The notes under the pieces are model-generated. The model was not told the DNA's origin and made no database searches. It was given only the letters and a program-made list of their open reading frames with translations. The translations under genes were made by a program, and so were the position numbers. Below are positions 35,579 to 43,986 of a DNA stretch of 64,000 bases, piece by piece. The stretch is taken from the NCBI RefSeq assembly GCF_024259515.1, contig NZ_JANBWE010000004.1, positions 215,065 through 279,064 of the forward strand, in the 5' to 3' direction. The DNA comes from Salirhabdus salicampi. Its GTDB lineage: Bacteria; Bacillota; Bacilli; Bacillales; Alkalibacillaceae. Each line of letters begins with the position of its first letter. Position 1 is the first letter of the stretch.

Positions 35579-36694
35579 TTATCTTCCAGGTAAAATATTC
35601 GTGTCCTCCATAGTGACATCGTAGGATATATTTTTTAAGTATTGAAGGATATCCCTTTGTTTTTCCTTTGATAATGGTGCGATTTGGTTGTTTTGAATAA
35701 CATGGGGATCAAAAGACATACGTAGTTGATCATGTTTATCAATAGTTAGAGTTAGCAACCCGGTTTGTGCCGTTTTACCGCTGACATAATCGGGAAATAA
35801 GAAGTTACCTAATGAATAGGCAATGGGCTTTCCCTCGTAGAATTCAAATCCTTGTAAAACGTGAGGATGTGCACCAATAATCGCGTTTGCGCCTGCATCA
35901 ATCATATTTTTCGCATACACTCTTTGCCACTGTTCAGGCTGATTGTTTCCTTCAACACCCCAATGCATATACACTAGCACTATATCGGCAGTAGCTGATT
36001 CTCGCTCAATGGCTTGTAGAACTAAGTCAGGTTGATACGCACTTGCAATAACAGGTCGATCTTTTGCTTCATACCAGTGAACAGATGGCAAAAATCGTGA
36101 AAAACCTAAAAATTTGATTGTTCTCCCTTTATGTTCTATAGATAATGCTTCATAGGCTTCCGCTTTTGACTCCCCAGCACCAAAATAGGAGAGGTCATGT
36201 TCTTCTAAATAATGTATCGTATCGTAAAATCCTACTTCTTGATAATCAAGTGCATGATTGTTAGCTAAGCTAACTATATCAAATCCAGCATTTTTTACCC
36301 CTTTTAATGCGATTGGATCTGAACGAAAATTATAAAGTTGAACGGTGTCTTTTTCCCCGCGTGTTGTCACAGCGGTTTCTAAATTCAAAACAGCTAAATC
36401 AGCTTCTTGTACTTTGTCTTTAATATGTTTAAAGGGGTAATCTGGTCCATATGTTTGAATAGCGGTTTTTACTGACCAATCAAATAAAGTATCACCTGCA
36501 AATATAATCGATATTGGTTCTTTTTCGGCATAGATAAATGAACGTGCAGGGAGGTCTTTTTTTTCTATGTTCGCTTCGAATTCAGAATTGAAAGTAACAT
36601 AATAAGGAGTTTTAGAGTTGGATGGGGCCGTGAAGAAAAGAGAGGCAAGCCCAATCATGATAACGATAGATATGGGTGCTAAATATGTTTTCAT
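35579..36694 (-). CDS. CapA/PgsA-family calcineurin-like protein
   Basis: Exported or membrane-anchored protein of 371 residues. An N-terminal hydrophobic segment (about 5-23) is followed by a CapA domain: I-I-F-A-G-D-T-L-F-D (about 62-71), N-L-E-T-A-V-T (about 98-104), L-A-N-N-H-A-L-D (about 132-139), and G-A-H-P-H-V-L-Q-G (about 280-288), the metallophosphatase-like metal ligands. PgsA in the poly-gamma-glutamate system and capsule CapA share this fold, but pgsB and pgsC are absent here, so capsule synthesis is not supported. AAAGGAGG precedes the ATG at 36694. Confidence 0.85.
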   Translation of the reverse strand: MKTYLAPISIVIMIGLASLFFTAPSNSKTPYYVTFNSEFEANIEKKDLPARSFIYAEKEPISIIFAGDTLFDWSVKTAIQTYGPDYPFKHIKDKVQEADLAVLNLETAVTTRGEKDTVQLYNFRSDPIALKGVKNAGFDIVSLANNHALDYQEVGFYDTIHYLEEHDLSYFGAGESKAEAYEALSIEHKGRTIKFLGFSRFLPSVHWYEAKDRPVIASAYQPDLVLQAIERESATADIVLVYMHWGVEGNNQPEQWQRVYAKNMIDAGANAIIGAHPHVLQGFEFYEGKPIAYSLGNFLFPDYVSGKTAQTGLLTLTIDKHDQLRMSFDPHVIQNNQIAPLSKEKQRDILQYLKNISYDVTMEDTNILPGR

Positions 36695-36885
36695 ATTATC
36701 CTCCTTTCTAATCATAATCACACTCATACATATGATGAAGTAGAAAGGAATAGAAGATAGATTTCACATTTTTAATAGAGACATGTGGCAACAATTTACT
36801 TGGATTATTGCTAAAACTATAACGGTTGATGAATAGTTCTTACAACATCTTCAGAAGGAATCATTACGGTAATATAATATTTACA

Positions 36886-36922
36886 ATAAAAAAGAACCCG
36901 ATATATAATATCGAGTTCTTCT
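36886..36922 (-). terminator. Terminator of the five-HTH gene
   Basis: On the minus strand AAGAACTCGATAT and ATATCGGGTTCTT pair around a 3-base loop, ending in a U-run (A-run at 36888-36893). Between it and capA (36695-36885) I see no gene. Confidence 0.85.
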
Positions 36923-36923
36923 A

Positions 36924-37649
36924 CTAATCAGTATGTTTTTTCAAACGACGATAGATTGTTCCCGGTGATACGTCATACATTTCTGCAATTGTTTTAACTG
37001 ATAAGCCTTTATCTTTAAGTTCTTTCCACGTTTCTACCCATTGATTTATGTCATGACTAGATGTTAATTTACGTCTAGCTTTTACTCTCTCTCTTATGTT
37101 CATGTAAACAGTATTTGGACTCACATCATACTTTTTCGCGATATAATCGTAAGAGCAACCCTCATTATATAAATTTACCCATTGTTCAATATATGGAGCG
37201 TACAATTTTAAACTGTTAGAACTAACATTTAATTCAATGCCTAATGCCTTCCTCACGACACTAGAGTGAACATTATACGCGTTAGCAATTCGCTTAATGC
37301 TGTAACCTTTTTTAGATAAACGTCTCCAAGTAGGAGTAATATCTTGTATATCTATTTTCATATACTTCTTCACGTTTGATTTAACAGCATATTCACTTAC
37401 ATTGTATCTTCTTGCGATTTCCGCAAAACTGTTCCCTTGTTTTCGTTCTTCTACCCATTTTGGAATCAATTGGCGGTATGGAGATTTAGACACGAAAGTA
37501 ACCTCGTCAGATATATATTTTGAAACGGTCTCAATTTGGACATTATATTGCTTAGCAATTGATGATATACTGTTCCCAGCTTCATATAAAGAGACCCATG
37601 TAGGTTTTAAATGCATATATTTCTTTGGTTTACCTTTACTTCTTTTCAT
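36924..37649 (-). CDS. Protein of five tandem helix-turn-helix repeats under c-di-GMP riboswitch control
   Basis: A 241-residue basic protein made almost entirely of five HTH units, about 16-47, 63-95, 106-137, 155-188 and 206-238. Each has W, then G at +7, S at +9, I-A at +13/+14, Y at +17 and V at +19; the tryptophans are 18, 65, 108, 157 and 208. The pattern G-x-S-x-x-x-I-A-x-x-Y-[ND]-V matches the first helix and turn of resolvase/HTH_38-like domains. There is no catalytic, ligand or membrane domain, so it looks like a dedicated DNA-binding (or DNA-bridging) protein. I cannot name its family. ATG 37649 lies nine bases after AAAGGAG. It is monocistronic, with its own promoter, riboswitch and terminator. 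Confidence 0.88.
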   Translation of the reverse strand: MKRSKGKPKKYMHLKPTWVSLYEAGNSISSIAKQYNVQIETVSKYISDEVTFVSKSPYRQLIPKWVEERKQGNSFAEIARRYNVSEYAVKSNVKKYMKIDIQDITPTWRRLSKKGYSIKRIANAYNVHSSVVRKALGIELNVSSNSLKLYAPYIEQWVNLYNEGCSYDYIAKKYDVSPNTVYMNIRERVKARRKLTSSHDINQWVETWKELKDKGLSVKTIAEMYDVSPGTIYRRLKKHTD

Positions 37650-37667
37650 ATTGCTTGTCTCCTTTCC

Positions 37668-37792
37668 AATAAAAAACACAACCGTTTTCAGTTGTGTTTC
37701 AAACGGTAACTGGCTGGCATAGCGAAAAGCTTTAGCCCCTATAGTTTTGCGTCACCACATTTCTGCAGCTTTGCCCTTGTCATTTTATTTGA
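37668..37792 (-). promoter_or_regulatory. Cyclic di-GMP-I (GEMM) riboswitch with terminator platform
   Basis: Read on the minus strand. P1: UCAAAU (37792-37787) with GUUUGA (37704-37699). Then GGCAAAG (37775-37769), a hairpin CUGCA-GAAA-UGUGG with a GNRA tetraloop (37768-37755), the invariant GACGCAAA (37753-37746), a second hairpin through GGGGCUAAAGC...GCUAUGCC, and CAGCCAGUUACCG (37716-37704). These are the conserved elements of the GEMM-I aptamer. An intrinsic terminator follows: AAACACAAC (37699-37691), GUUGUGUUU (37682-37674), U-run. ACCGUUU (37707-37701) can instead pair perfectly with AAACGGU (37687-37681), an antiterminator that excludes both P1 and the terminator. Ligand binding should therefore switch the downstream gene off. 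Confidence 0.88.
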
Positions 37793-37826
37793 GTGTCGTA
37801 GGAAAAGGACCGTTTAATGTTAAGTA

Positions 37827-37855
37827 ATCATAGCAGATTCAGTTTGGTTCATCAA
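37827..37855 (-). promoter_or_regulatory. Sigma-A promoter of the riboswitch transcript
   Basis: Minus strand: TTGATG (37855-37850), 17 bases, TATGAT (37832-37827), with TGC before the -10 (extended -10). Transcription would start near 37820, just ahead of the aptamer. Confidence 0.75.
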
Positions 37856-37991
37856 CCATTTTTTATATACTAATTTGGGATATTGAGCCAATATTGATTG
37901 GGCTGTGTAGCGGGATAGATAGGCCCGGTTTGAATGTTTAGCAATAGGACACGTATAAGATTCATAAAATATTAATAAAAAAGCCTTGAAT

Positions 37992-38006
37992 CGAAAATGA
38001 TTTTCA
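37992..38006 (+). promoter_or_regulatory. Fur box 1
   Basis: CGAAAATGATTTTCA, a 7-1-7 type palindrome centred on GAAAATGATTTTC. A possible -35 (TTGAAT, 37986-37991) is adjacent, so binding would block the promoter of the ATPase gene. Confidence 0.6.
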
Positions 38007-38020
38007 ATTAGAGTATATAG

Positions 38021-38035
38021 TGAGAATGATTCTCA
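38021..38035 (+). promoter_or_regulatory. Fur box 2
   Basis: TGAGAATGATTCTCA, a perfect 7-1-7 palindrome matching the Bacillus Fur consensus TGATAATNATTATCA at all but two positions. It lies 63 bases before the ATPase start. Confidence 0.82.
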
Positions 38036-38097
38036 TATGTATAGGTGAAGGATTACTCCCTTCCAATTGAAGGGGCATCATAAGGAGAGATTCTAAT

Positions 38098-38922
38098 ATG
38101 GAATCACTTACAACGAAAGATCTAACGTTAGGATATCAAGATGACATTATTATAGATTCTTTAAATATAACAATCCCTAAGGGGAAGGTTTCCGTACTAA
38201 TTGGTAGTAACGGTTGTGGAAAATCAACTCTGCTACGTTCTTTAGCACGTTTATTACAGCCTGTTAATGGTGAAGTCGTGTTAAATGGAAATGATATTGC
38301 GCGGATGAAAACGAAGGAAGTAGCGAAAAAGATGGCAGTACTTCCCCAAAGTCCTGTTACCCCAGAAGGTTTAACGGTACACCAATTAGTGAAATTAGGC
38401 CGCTATCCATATCAAACGTGGTTAAAGAAGTGGACGGAAGAAGATGAAAGTGCAGTTGAAAGAGCACTGCAATCGACAAATCTCCTTGACTTAAAAGACC
38501 GTCTTGTTGATTCATTATCGGGTGGGCAAAGACAAAGAGCGTGGATTGCTATGACATTAGCCCAAGAAACAGATATTATTTTACTTGATGAGCCTACTAC
38601 GTATTTAGATATGACTCATCAAATTGATATTTTAGATTTACTATTTGAATTAAATGAAAAAGATAACCGAACGATCATTATGGTATTACATGATTTAAAC
38701 TTAGCATGTCGTTATGCCGATCACATTATAGCACTACGTGATAAAAAGGTATATGCCCAAGGGAAACCAGAAGAAATTATTTCATGTGAACTTGTGCAAA
38801 ATGTTTTTGACATGCGATGTGATGTTACGTATGATCCGATTTTTGGAACACCAATGTGTATACCACATGGAAGAGGACGTTGCTTACTAGCTGAAACCGT
38901 ATCAAACGCACAAAATGGGTGA
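38098..38922 (+). CDS. Siderophore-type ABC transporter ATPase (FecE/YusV-like)
   Basis: ABC ATPase of 274 residues of the iron-siderophore/B12 class. Walker A G-S-N-G-C-G-K-S-T (36-44), Q-loop L-P-Q-S-P, signature L-S-G-G-Q-R-Q-R (about 139-146), Walker B I-I-L-L-D-E-P-T and switch H-D-L-N-L are intact. No permease or binding-protein gene is adjacent, which resembles B. subtilis YusV, a shared ATPase serving several siderophore permeases (analogy). ATG 38098 follows AAGGAGAG. Two Fur boxes upstream indicate induction in iron limitation. Its stop overlaps the next gene's ribosome binding site. Confidence 0.9.
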   Translation: MESLTTKDLTLGYQDDIIIDSLNITIPKGKVSVLIGSNGCGKSTLLRSLARLLQPVNGEVVLNGNDIARMKTKEVAKKMAVLPQSPVTPEGLTVHQLVKLGRYPYQTWLKKWTEEDESAVERALQSTNLLDLKDRLVDSLSGGQRQRAWIAMTLAQETDIILLDEPTTYLDMTHQIDILDLLFELNEKDNRTIIMVLHDLNLACRYADHIIALRDKKVYAQGKPEEIISCELVQNVFDMRCDVTYDPIFGTPMCIPHGRGRCLLAETVSNAQNG

Positions 38923-38927
38923 CAAAC

Positions 38928-39686
38928 ATGGACCAACTAACTGAACTAGAAGAGCAGTTATTATCAGAGCATTTTCGCTTTTATACGAGTAAGGAATATA
39001 CGATACAACCAGTGGAAGTGATTCCCGGTGTGGATATTCACATCCGGGGAAGGTTAGAACACCATTTATATCAGATGATGGACTATTTACAATCTGACTC
39101 CATCATTGCTACAGCTTCCACCTTTATGAAACGTTACGCTTATTTAATTGTTACGGCTTCTTTAGCTCCCATATCAATATTTAATAAGTCACCAAAGCTA
39201 ACCTTTGATAATATTGTTTTGCTACGTATGGATAATCATAAACAATGGCTACCTACTATTCGGTTTATAGACAAGACAGTTTCCCCATTCCAAGAAGGGG
39301 ACCGATTTGTTTGGCTAAAAGAAAATTGTACAACCATTTTCCGTGATCACTTGTCAGTCGTGATTGAACATATTCACCGTATTTCCAAAACACCGATACA
39401 GGTGTTGTGGGAAAATGTAGCTGTTTATTTCTATTGGTTTTATGAGAGATACGCGAATAAAATTGTTCAGAACGAGCAACAAGTAGCCATCCTGTACAAT
39501 GATTTTCATACGATTGTTCAAGAGTTCGATGGAAAAGTGTTCGGCGAAAGAGAAAACCCAATTCGGCATGTATTTTATCAACGTAAGTTGCCTACTGAAG
39601 CACGTGTTCGTAAAACGTGTTGTTTAACTTATTTATTAAATGAGACAAGCTCATACTGTAAAATTTGTCCCCATCAATGTCGATAG
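38928..39686 (+). CDS. FhuF-like ferric-siderophore reductase
   Basis: Protein of 252 residues. The C-terminal cysteine group R-K-T-C231-C-L...C244-K-I-C247-P is the C-C-x(about 10)-C-x-x-C [2Fe-2S] motif of FhuF, with a further cysteine at 251. The upstream part is an IucA/FhuF-like domain of weak similarity. It should release iron from imported siderophores by reduction. The ATG at 38928 follows GGGTGA, which contains the stop of the ATPase gene; coupling and shared Fur control are expected. Confidence 0.82.
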   Translation: MDQLTELEEQLLSEHFRFYTSKEYTIQPVEVIPGVDIHIRGRLEHHLYQMMDYLQSDSIIATASTFMKRYAYLIVTASLAPISIFNKSPKLTFDNIVLLRMDNHKQWLPTIRFIDKTVSPFQEGDRFVWLKENCTTIFRDHLSVVIEHIHRISKTPIQVLWENVAVYFYWFYERYANKIVQNEQQVAILYNDFHTIVQEFDGKVFGERENPIRHVFYQRKLPTEARVRKTCCLTYLLNETSSYCKICPHQCR

Positions 39687-39698
39687 GGGATTTTTTTG
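39657..39698 (+). terminator. Probable terminator after the fhuF-like gene
   Basis: TGTCCCC and GGGGATT pair around ATCAATGTCGATA, followed by TTTTTT. The stem overlaps the last codons and is rather short. Confidence 0.55.
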
Positions 39699-39764
39699 TA
39701 TCGATTTTTTCTCCCATTCATACTTTTAACAATTCAACAAACAATAAGCACAGGAGGGTTGACG

Positions 39765-40079
39765 ATGGAAAAAGAAAAATTCTATGTAGATATTGGATCA
39801 ATGGAAATATCGAGATTAAAAGCTGGAGATAACAATGACTATGTCATTTATGCTACACCCGAAGAAGTAATTAAGCTTCGTGATTTATTTGATAACATGT
39901 ATTCTGCAGATGGTGATGCTTTTATCCGTGCTCATATTCCGATTAAACAGTATCATCATGATGAATCAAATGACAATTATGATGAGGCAATGATTCAAAT
40001 ATTCCGTATGTTATATGAATTAGGGGATGAACAGACAAGAAATCATATTAAGTCCATGGAAATCTTAAAAAATATTTAG
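39765..40079 (+). CDS. Uncharacterised soluble protein
   Basis: Protein of 104 residues, acidic, with no signal or membrane segment: VDIGSMEISRLKAGDN then a stretch FVDNMYSADGDAFIRAHIP-like (about 44-62) and a C-terminal helical part (EAMIQIFRMLYELGDEQTR). AGGAGG lies before ATG 39765; the upstream in-frame start at 39696 would add an unlikely hydrophobic leader. I do not recognise the family; it looks like a conserved Bacillaceae protein. Confidence 0.7.
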   Translation: MEKEKFYVDIGSMEISRLKAGDNNDYVIYATPEEVIKLRDLFDNMYSADGDAFIRAHIPIKQYHHDESNDNYDEAMIQIFRMLYELGDEQTRNHIKSMEILKNI

Positions 40080-40198
40080 CCGTAAGCCTCTTATTTGGGG
40101 CTTACAAACTTTGTGGGGGAAAGATCGGAAAAAATGCGAAAGTTTTCTATATGAAAGTTATATATATAGAGTATCCCGATCTGAAGGAGGAACAACAT

Positions 40199-40735
40199 AT
40201 GGGTTTCCTCACAGCGCGTTCACTACCCTTTATCATATTGCTTATTATGACAAATCCCCATCCGATGCTAAACCATGAAATAAATTTATCCATAAACTAC
40301 TCCAATCATGTAAAAAGTCATCCAACAACAGTACAGCGGCCGGAAGTGGAGAAGCTCACTCATGAGGACGTTGTGTCTCTTACTCGTACATTTATGGATA
40401 AACTTGTACAAGAAACGGACGAGCAATACAGAGTCATACATTTTCACTCGAAACGTGAATTGGTAGGAGATTTTCGTGATGTGTCATCCTTATCCCTTGC
40501 AAAACGAATAGTGGATTTATATTATAAAGAGCATGACAATCAATTATATATTATACCGACTGAAACTCCTCCGTGGTTTGTTGAGAATCAACCTTATGAA
40601 CAGGAGATTGAAGGAGAACAGGTGAAAATTACTCAATATAACAAGACAGAATTATACGGCAATTATAAAATTACACTGTACTTTATATTGGATGAACAAC
40701 ACGGATGGATAATCGAGGATGTACAATACGATTGA
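40199..40735 (+). CDS. Uncharacterised, probably secreted protein
   Basis: Protein of 178 residues with a short hydrophobic N-terminus (F-I-I-L-L-I-M, about 10-17) that may be a signal peptide or anchor. The remainder is polar, with a C-terminal beta-rich part (Y-G-N-Y-K-I-T-L-Y-F-I-L and W-I-I-E-D-V-Q-Y). AAGGAGG lies eight bases before ATG 40199. It overlaps no gene but runs close to ytkD. I do not recognise a family or propose a function. Confidence 0.65.
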   Translation: MGFLTARSLPFIILLIMTNPHPMLNHEINLSINYSNHVKSHPTTVQRPEVEKLTHEDVVSLTRTFMDKLVQETDEQYRVIHFHSKRELVGDFRDVSSLSLAKRIVDLYYKEHDNQLYIIPTETPPWFVENQPYEQEIEGEQVKITQYNKTELYGNYKITLYFILDEQHGWIIEDVQYD

Positions 40736-40763
40736 AATGGACTTAAAGGATAGTGAAGATGTA

Positions 40764-41240
40764 ATGATTAAGTTTAGAGACTATTATCAAAATGAAGTAA
40801 CCCTTTCTTTTGAAAAAAATCCCTTTTCCAATGATCCTAAGCATGTTTGGGTCATTACCCGTTATGAAAATCAATGGTTACTCACTAAGCATAAGGACCG
40901 TGGGCTTGAGTTCCCCGGGGGAAAAGTTGAAGTGGGGGAGACTCCGAAAGAAGCGGCCATCCGTGAAGTGATGGAAGAAACAGGCGGAAGAGTAGAAGAA
41001 ATTACATATATTGGCCAGTACTATGTTGAAGGAAAAGGCGGAACAATTGTGAAAAATGTCTATTACGCAATCGTTGGCGAGCTGATTGAGCAGTTAAGCT
41101 ATTTTGAAACAGAGGGACCTGTTTTACTAGCTGAACTACCGGAAAATATTCAACAAAAACCAACTTTTAGTTTTATGATGAAAGATGAAGTGTTACCGCG
41201 AAGTATTAAGTATATTAAAGAAGCTCAACTACATTCATAA
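40764..41240 (+). CDS. ytkD: Nudix nucleoside triphosphatase YtkD (MutTA)
   Basis: Nudix hydrolase of 158 residues, the length of B. subtilis YtkD, which hydrolyses oxidised dGTP and other (d)NTPs and protects against mutation. The Nudix box is complete: G-G-K-V-E-V-G-E...R-E-V-M-E-E-T-G (about 52-74). The start MIKFRDYYQNEV aligns with the family start MYEFKDYYQN; in-frame starts upstream (40719, 40737) fall inside the previous gene or lack spacing. The ribosome binding site is weak. A terminator follows, and ytlD converges from the other side. Confidence 0.87.
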   Translation: MIKFRDYYQNEVTLSFEKNPFSNDPKHVWVITRYENQWLLTKHKDRGLEFPGGKVEVGETPKEAAIREVMEETGGRVEEITYIGQYYVEGKGGTIVKNVYYAIVGELIEQLSYFETEGPVLLAELPENIQQKPTFSFMMKDEVLPRSIKYIKEAQLHS

Positions 41241-41260
41241 TAGCTGAGCTTCTTTTTTTC
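41218..41260 (+). terminator. Terminator after ytkD
   Basis: AAGAAGCTCA (41218-41227) and TGAGCTTCTT (41245-41254) form a 10-bp stem followed by T. The left arm lies in the last codons of ytkD. Confidence 0.8.
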
Positions 41261-41263
41261 CGT

Positions 41264-42073
41264 TTATTTCGTTTTAATTAATTTACTTTCCATCTTCTCA
41301 ACAAGTTGGTACATGATAGCTGCTAAGACTGCAATAATGAGTAAGCTAAATAATACTAAGGTAAAATCGAACACTTGGAAGCCGTAAATAATTAAATAAC
41401 CGAGTCCTTTTTCGGAAACGAGGAATTCCCCAACAATGACACCAACCCAAGCTAAGCCAACATTCACTTTTAATGTGGAGATTATGGTAGGTATCGTTGC
41501 TGGAAAGATTACCTCCTTAAATATTTGAAATCGATTTGCCCCGAATGTCTTCATAACCTTTAAATAGTTTGGATCTACTTCACGGAAAGCTGAGTAAATG
41601 ACAATCGTTGTAATTACGACAGATATAATCATTCCCATCGCAATAATAGAGATATAGCCTGGTCCTAAGGCAACGATAATAATTGGTCCAAGCGCAACCT
41701 TTGGCATTGCATTCATCACAACTAAATATGGGTCCATTACTTTTGAAAATTTAGGGAACCACCATAATAAGGCTGCAAATAGAACACCTGCTACGGTTCC
41801 TAGAATAAACCCCGCTACAGTTTCTAAAAGTGTCACTTTTAGGTGAAAGAGTAAGCTTCCATCTGCCAGCTTCTCCAAAAACAATTTTCCAACTGCAGAA
41901 GGTGCACTGAAAATTAATCGATCTATAAGTTGCAAACGGCTTGCGACTTCCCAAAGGGCAAAAAAGAAGACGCTGATGATAATTTGCCAGAATAGGACCG
42001 TTTGTTTCTCTTTTTTTATACCCCTTTTATATTGTTCAAACAAGAGTTGATCATCATGTTTTTGTTGGCTCAA
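41264..42073 (-). CDS. ytlD: ABC transporter permease YtlD (NitT/TauT type)
   Basis: Inner-membrane permease of 269 residues with about six transmembrane segments. The EAA-type loop [15 protein letters not shown] is seen near residue 175. The class moves sulfonate-, taurine-, nitrate- or thiamine-precursor-like solutes. I start it at TTG 42073 because AAGGAGTTGGAG precedes it and [20 protein letters not shown] then begins like the B. subtilis protein; longer in-frame starts lie inside ytlC. It overlaps ytlC by 20 bases, so translation is coupled. Confidence 0.87.
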   Translation of the reverse strand: MSQQKHDDQLLFEQYKRGIKKEKQTVLFWQIIISVFFFALWEVASRLQLIDRLIFSAPSAVGKLFLEKLADGSLLFHLKVTLLETVAGFILGTVAGVLFAALLWWFPKFSKVMDPYLVVMNAMPKVALGPIIIVALGPGYISIIAMGMIISVVITTIVIYSAFREVDPNYLKVMKTFGANRFQIFKEVIFPATIPTIISTLKVNVGLAWVGVIVGEFLVSEKGLGYLIIYGFQVFDFTLVLFSLLIIAVLAAIMYQLVEKMESKLIKTK

Positions 42074-42830
42074 GATTCTCCAACTCCTTCCACACTTGCT
42101 GAAACATTTCTGAAAAAAGTGGATCCTGTCTTGCTTCAAAAGGAGAAAGGTTTTGGAGATGTTCCGGTACGGTAAAGATTTTAGCGATTTTCCCTGGAGA
42201 GGATTGTAATAATATAATTTTGTCACTCATCGCAATTGCTTCCCCAATATCGTGAGTTACGAGGATTGATGTTTTTTTATACGTTTTCAAAATGTGAGAA
42301 ATTAAGTTTTCCAACTTTAGTTTTGTTTGATAATCTAACGCTGAGAATGGCTCATCTAATAACAGAAGTTTTGGATCAGTAATTAACGTACGAGCTAGTG
42401 CAGCCCGTTGTCTCATCCCACCGGACAATTCGTTTGGATATGCATGTTTCGTTTGGCCAATGCCAATCTCGTGTAAAATCTCCTCTGCTTTTTCCGTGGT
42501 TGATGTTGTTAACGTTTTTTGTACGTGTGGCCCTATTAAAATGTTTTCTAAAATCGTCTTCCAAGGGAACAGATAATCTTGCTGCAGCATATAACCTATT
42601 GTCGAACATTCCTTATCTATTGGTTCATTTTCAAGTAACACTTCGCCTCTAGTTGGTTTAATTAGACCGGAAATGACAGAGAGTAACGTTGTTTTTCCGC
42701 ATCCACTTGGTCCAATTAGAGAGACGAAACTGCCATTATTTACGTTAAATGAAATGTCTTCTAATGCCTTTGTATACGTCTGTTTGGTGAAATATTGATG
42801 GGAAATGTTGTTCACAGTCAAAAATGACAA
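42054..42830 (-). CDS. ytlC: ABC transporter ATPase YtlC
   Basis: ATPase of 258 residues. Walker [10 protein letters not shown] (about 40-48), Q-loop L-Q-Q-D-Y-L-F-P-W, signature L-S-G-G-M-R-Q-R, and Walker [13 protein letters not shown] are complete; the L-F-P-W after the Q-loop is usual for the NitT/TauT/SsuB group. The start is TTG 42830, nine bases after AGGAG. Middle gene of ytlA-ytlC-ytlD. Confidence 0.92.
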   Translation of the reverse strand: MSFLTVNNISHQYFTKQTYTKALEDISFNVNNGSFVSLIGPSGCGKTTLLSVISGLIKPTRGEVLLENEPIDKECSTIGYMLQQDYLFPWKTILENILIGPHVQKTLTTSTTEKAEEILHEIGIGQTKHAYPNELSGGMRQRAALARTLITDPKLLLLDEPFSALDYQTKLKLENLISHILKTYKKTSILVTHDIGEAIAMSDKIILLQSSPGKIAKIFTVPEHLQNLSPFEARQDPLFSEMFQQVWKELENLEPTKT

Positions 42831-42842
42831 AGAACATCACTC

Positions 42843-43844
42843 CTATTCTTTCGTAACTTCTTCAGCAATTTGTGTGTTTACTAATACGCCATGCTCTACA
42901 TCTTGAGGAAGTTCTCCAGCTTCATCCATAATGTCTTTTAAGTTATTCCATTCTTCTTCATCTAAAATTGGATCAAGGGCAAATGAACCTTGTGACTTGT
43001 AACGGTCTACGACGGTAGTAATAATATTTAAATCACTATCTTCAAAGTATGGCTTAATGACTTCTGCAATTTCTTCTACGCTATGTTCTTGTACCCACTT
43101 TTGCGCTTTATAAAGAGCACGAGTAAATTTCTTGACTGTTTCTTCCTCCTCATTTAAAAAGCTTTCTTTAGTCATAAACACAGTATATGGAACTTTTCCC
43201 GATGCTTCACCGAATGATGCAACAATATGGCCTTTACCCTCCCGTTCAAAAACACTGGCAGTCGGTTCAAATAGTTGAACATAATCATAATCCCCAGTAG
43301 CAAAGGCATTTGGTATATTAGCAAAGTCAACATTTTGGCTTAAGTCTAAGTCCTCATGTGGGTCTATACCGTGCTGCTTCAGTACATATTCACCAACCAT
43401 TTGGGGCATTCCGCCTTTCCGTTGGCCTAAAAACTTACTTCCCTTTAAATCTTGCCATTCGAAATGATCTTGTTTTTCTTTCGCTACTAAAAATGTTCCA
43501 TCGGTTTGTGTTAATTGAGCAAAATTTATAACCGGATCATTGGCTCCTCTTGCATATACATAAATCGATGTTTCAGAACCGACTAATGCAATATCTGCAC
43601 CACCGGATAACAAGGCTGTCATTGTTTTGTCTCCACCCCAAGTTGTTTTTAAATCAACGTCTAATCCTTCTTCTTCAAAAAAACCTTTTTCAAGTGCAAC
43701 ATATTGTGGAGCATAAAAGATTGACCTCGTTACTTCTGCTACTTCTATCTTCGTATTTGTACTCGTATTATTTGAGCATGCACCTAAAGTAAAAACGAGT
43801 ATGACGGAACATAACATAGCTAAGAAAGAGCTAGCTTTCTTCAT
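42843..43844 (-). CDS. ytlA: ABC transporter substrate-binding lipoprotein YtlA
   Basis: Lipoprotein of 333 residues: signal peptide with lipobox L-G-A-C (C about 23), then a NMT1/SsuA-like binding domain with R-S-I-F-Y-A-P-Q-Y-V-A-L-E-K-G-F-F (about 40-56) and G-G-A-D-I-A-L-V-G (about 81-89). The substrate is not known; NMT1-like domains often bind thiamine precursors or sulfonates. AGGAGGATGG precedes the ATG. First gene of the transporter operon, twelve bases before ytlC. Confidence 0.92.
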   Translation of the reverse strand: MKKASSFLAMLCSVILVFTLGACSNNTSTNTKIEVAEVTRSIFYAPQYVALEKGFFEEEGLDVDLKTTWGGDKTMTALLSGGADIALVGSETSIYVYARGANDPVINFAQLTQTDGTFLVAKEKQDHFEWQDLKGSKFLGQRKGGMPQMVGEYVLKQHGIDPHEDLDLSQNVDFANIPNAFATGDYDYVQLFEPTASVFEREGKGHIVASFGEASGKVPYTVFMTKESFLNEEEETVKKFTRALYKAQKWVQEHSVEEIAEVIKPYFEDSDLNIITTVVDRYKSQGSFALDPILDEEEWNNLKDIMDEAGELPQDVEHGVLVNTQIAEEVTKE

Positions 43845-43920
43845 TCTCCATCCTCCTAGTTCGAAAGTATCAAGCTAAAGATATATTATGCCTAGCTGTA
43901 AATTGTGTGAATGCCTATAA

Positions 43921-43952
43921 ATAAAAAAAAGAGCCGTCTATAAAAGACGGCC
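43921..43952 (-). terminator. Terminator of pckA
   Basis: Minus strand: GCCGTCT-TTTAT-AGACGGC (43951-43933) followed by an eight-base U-run. It separates pckA from ytlA. Confidence 0.9.
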
Positions 43953-43986
43953 TATCTATATAAAGGAGATGAGGGAACAATGTCAT

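Noticed and set aside
35579..36694. Poly-gamma-glutamate capsule locus (PgsA-like protein)
   Set aside because: Only a CapA-family protein is present; no pgsB or pgsC homologue lies nearby, so capsule synthesis is unsupported.
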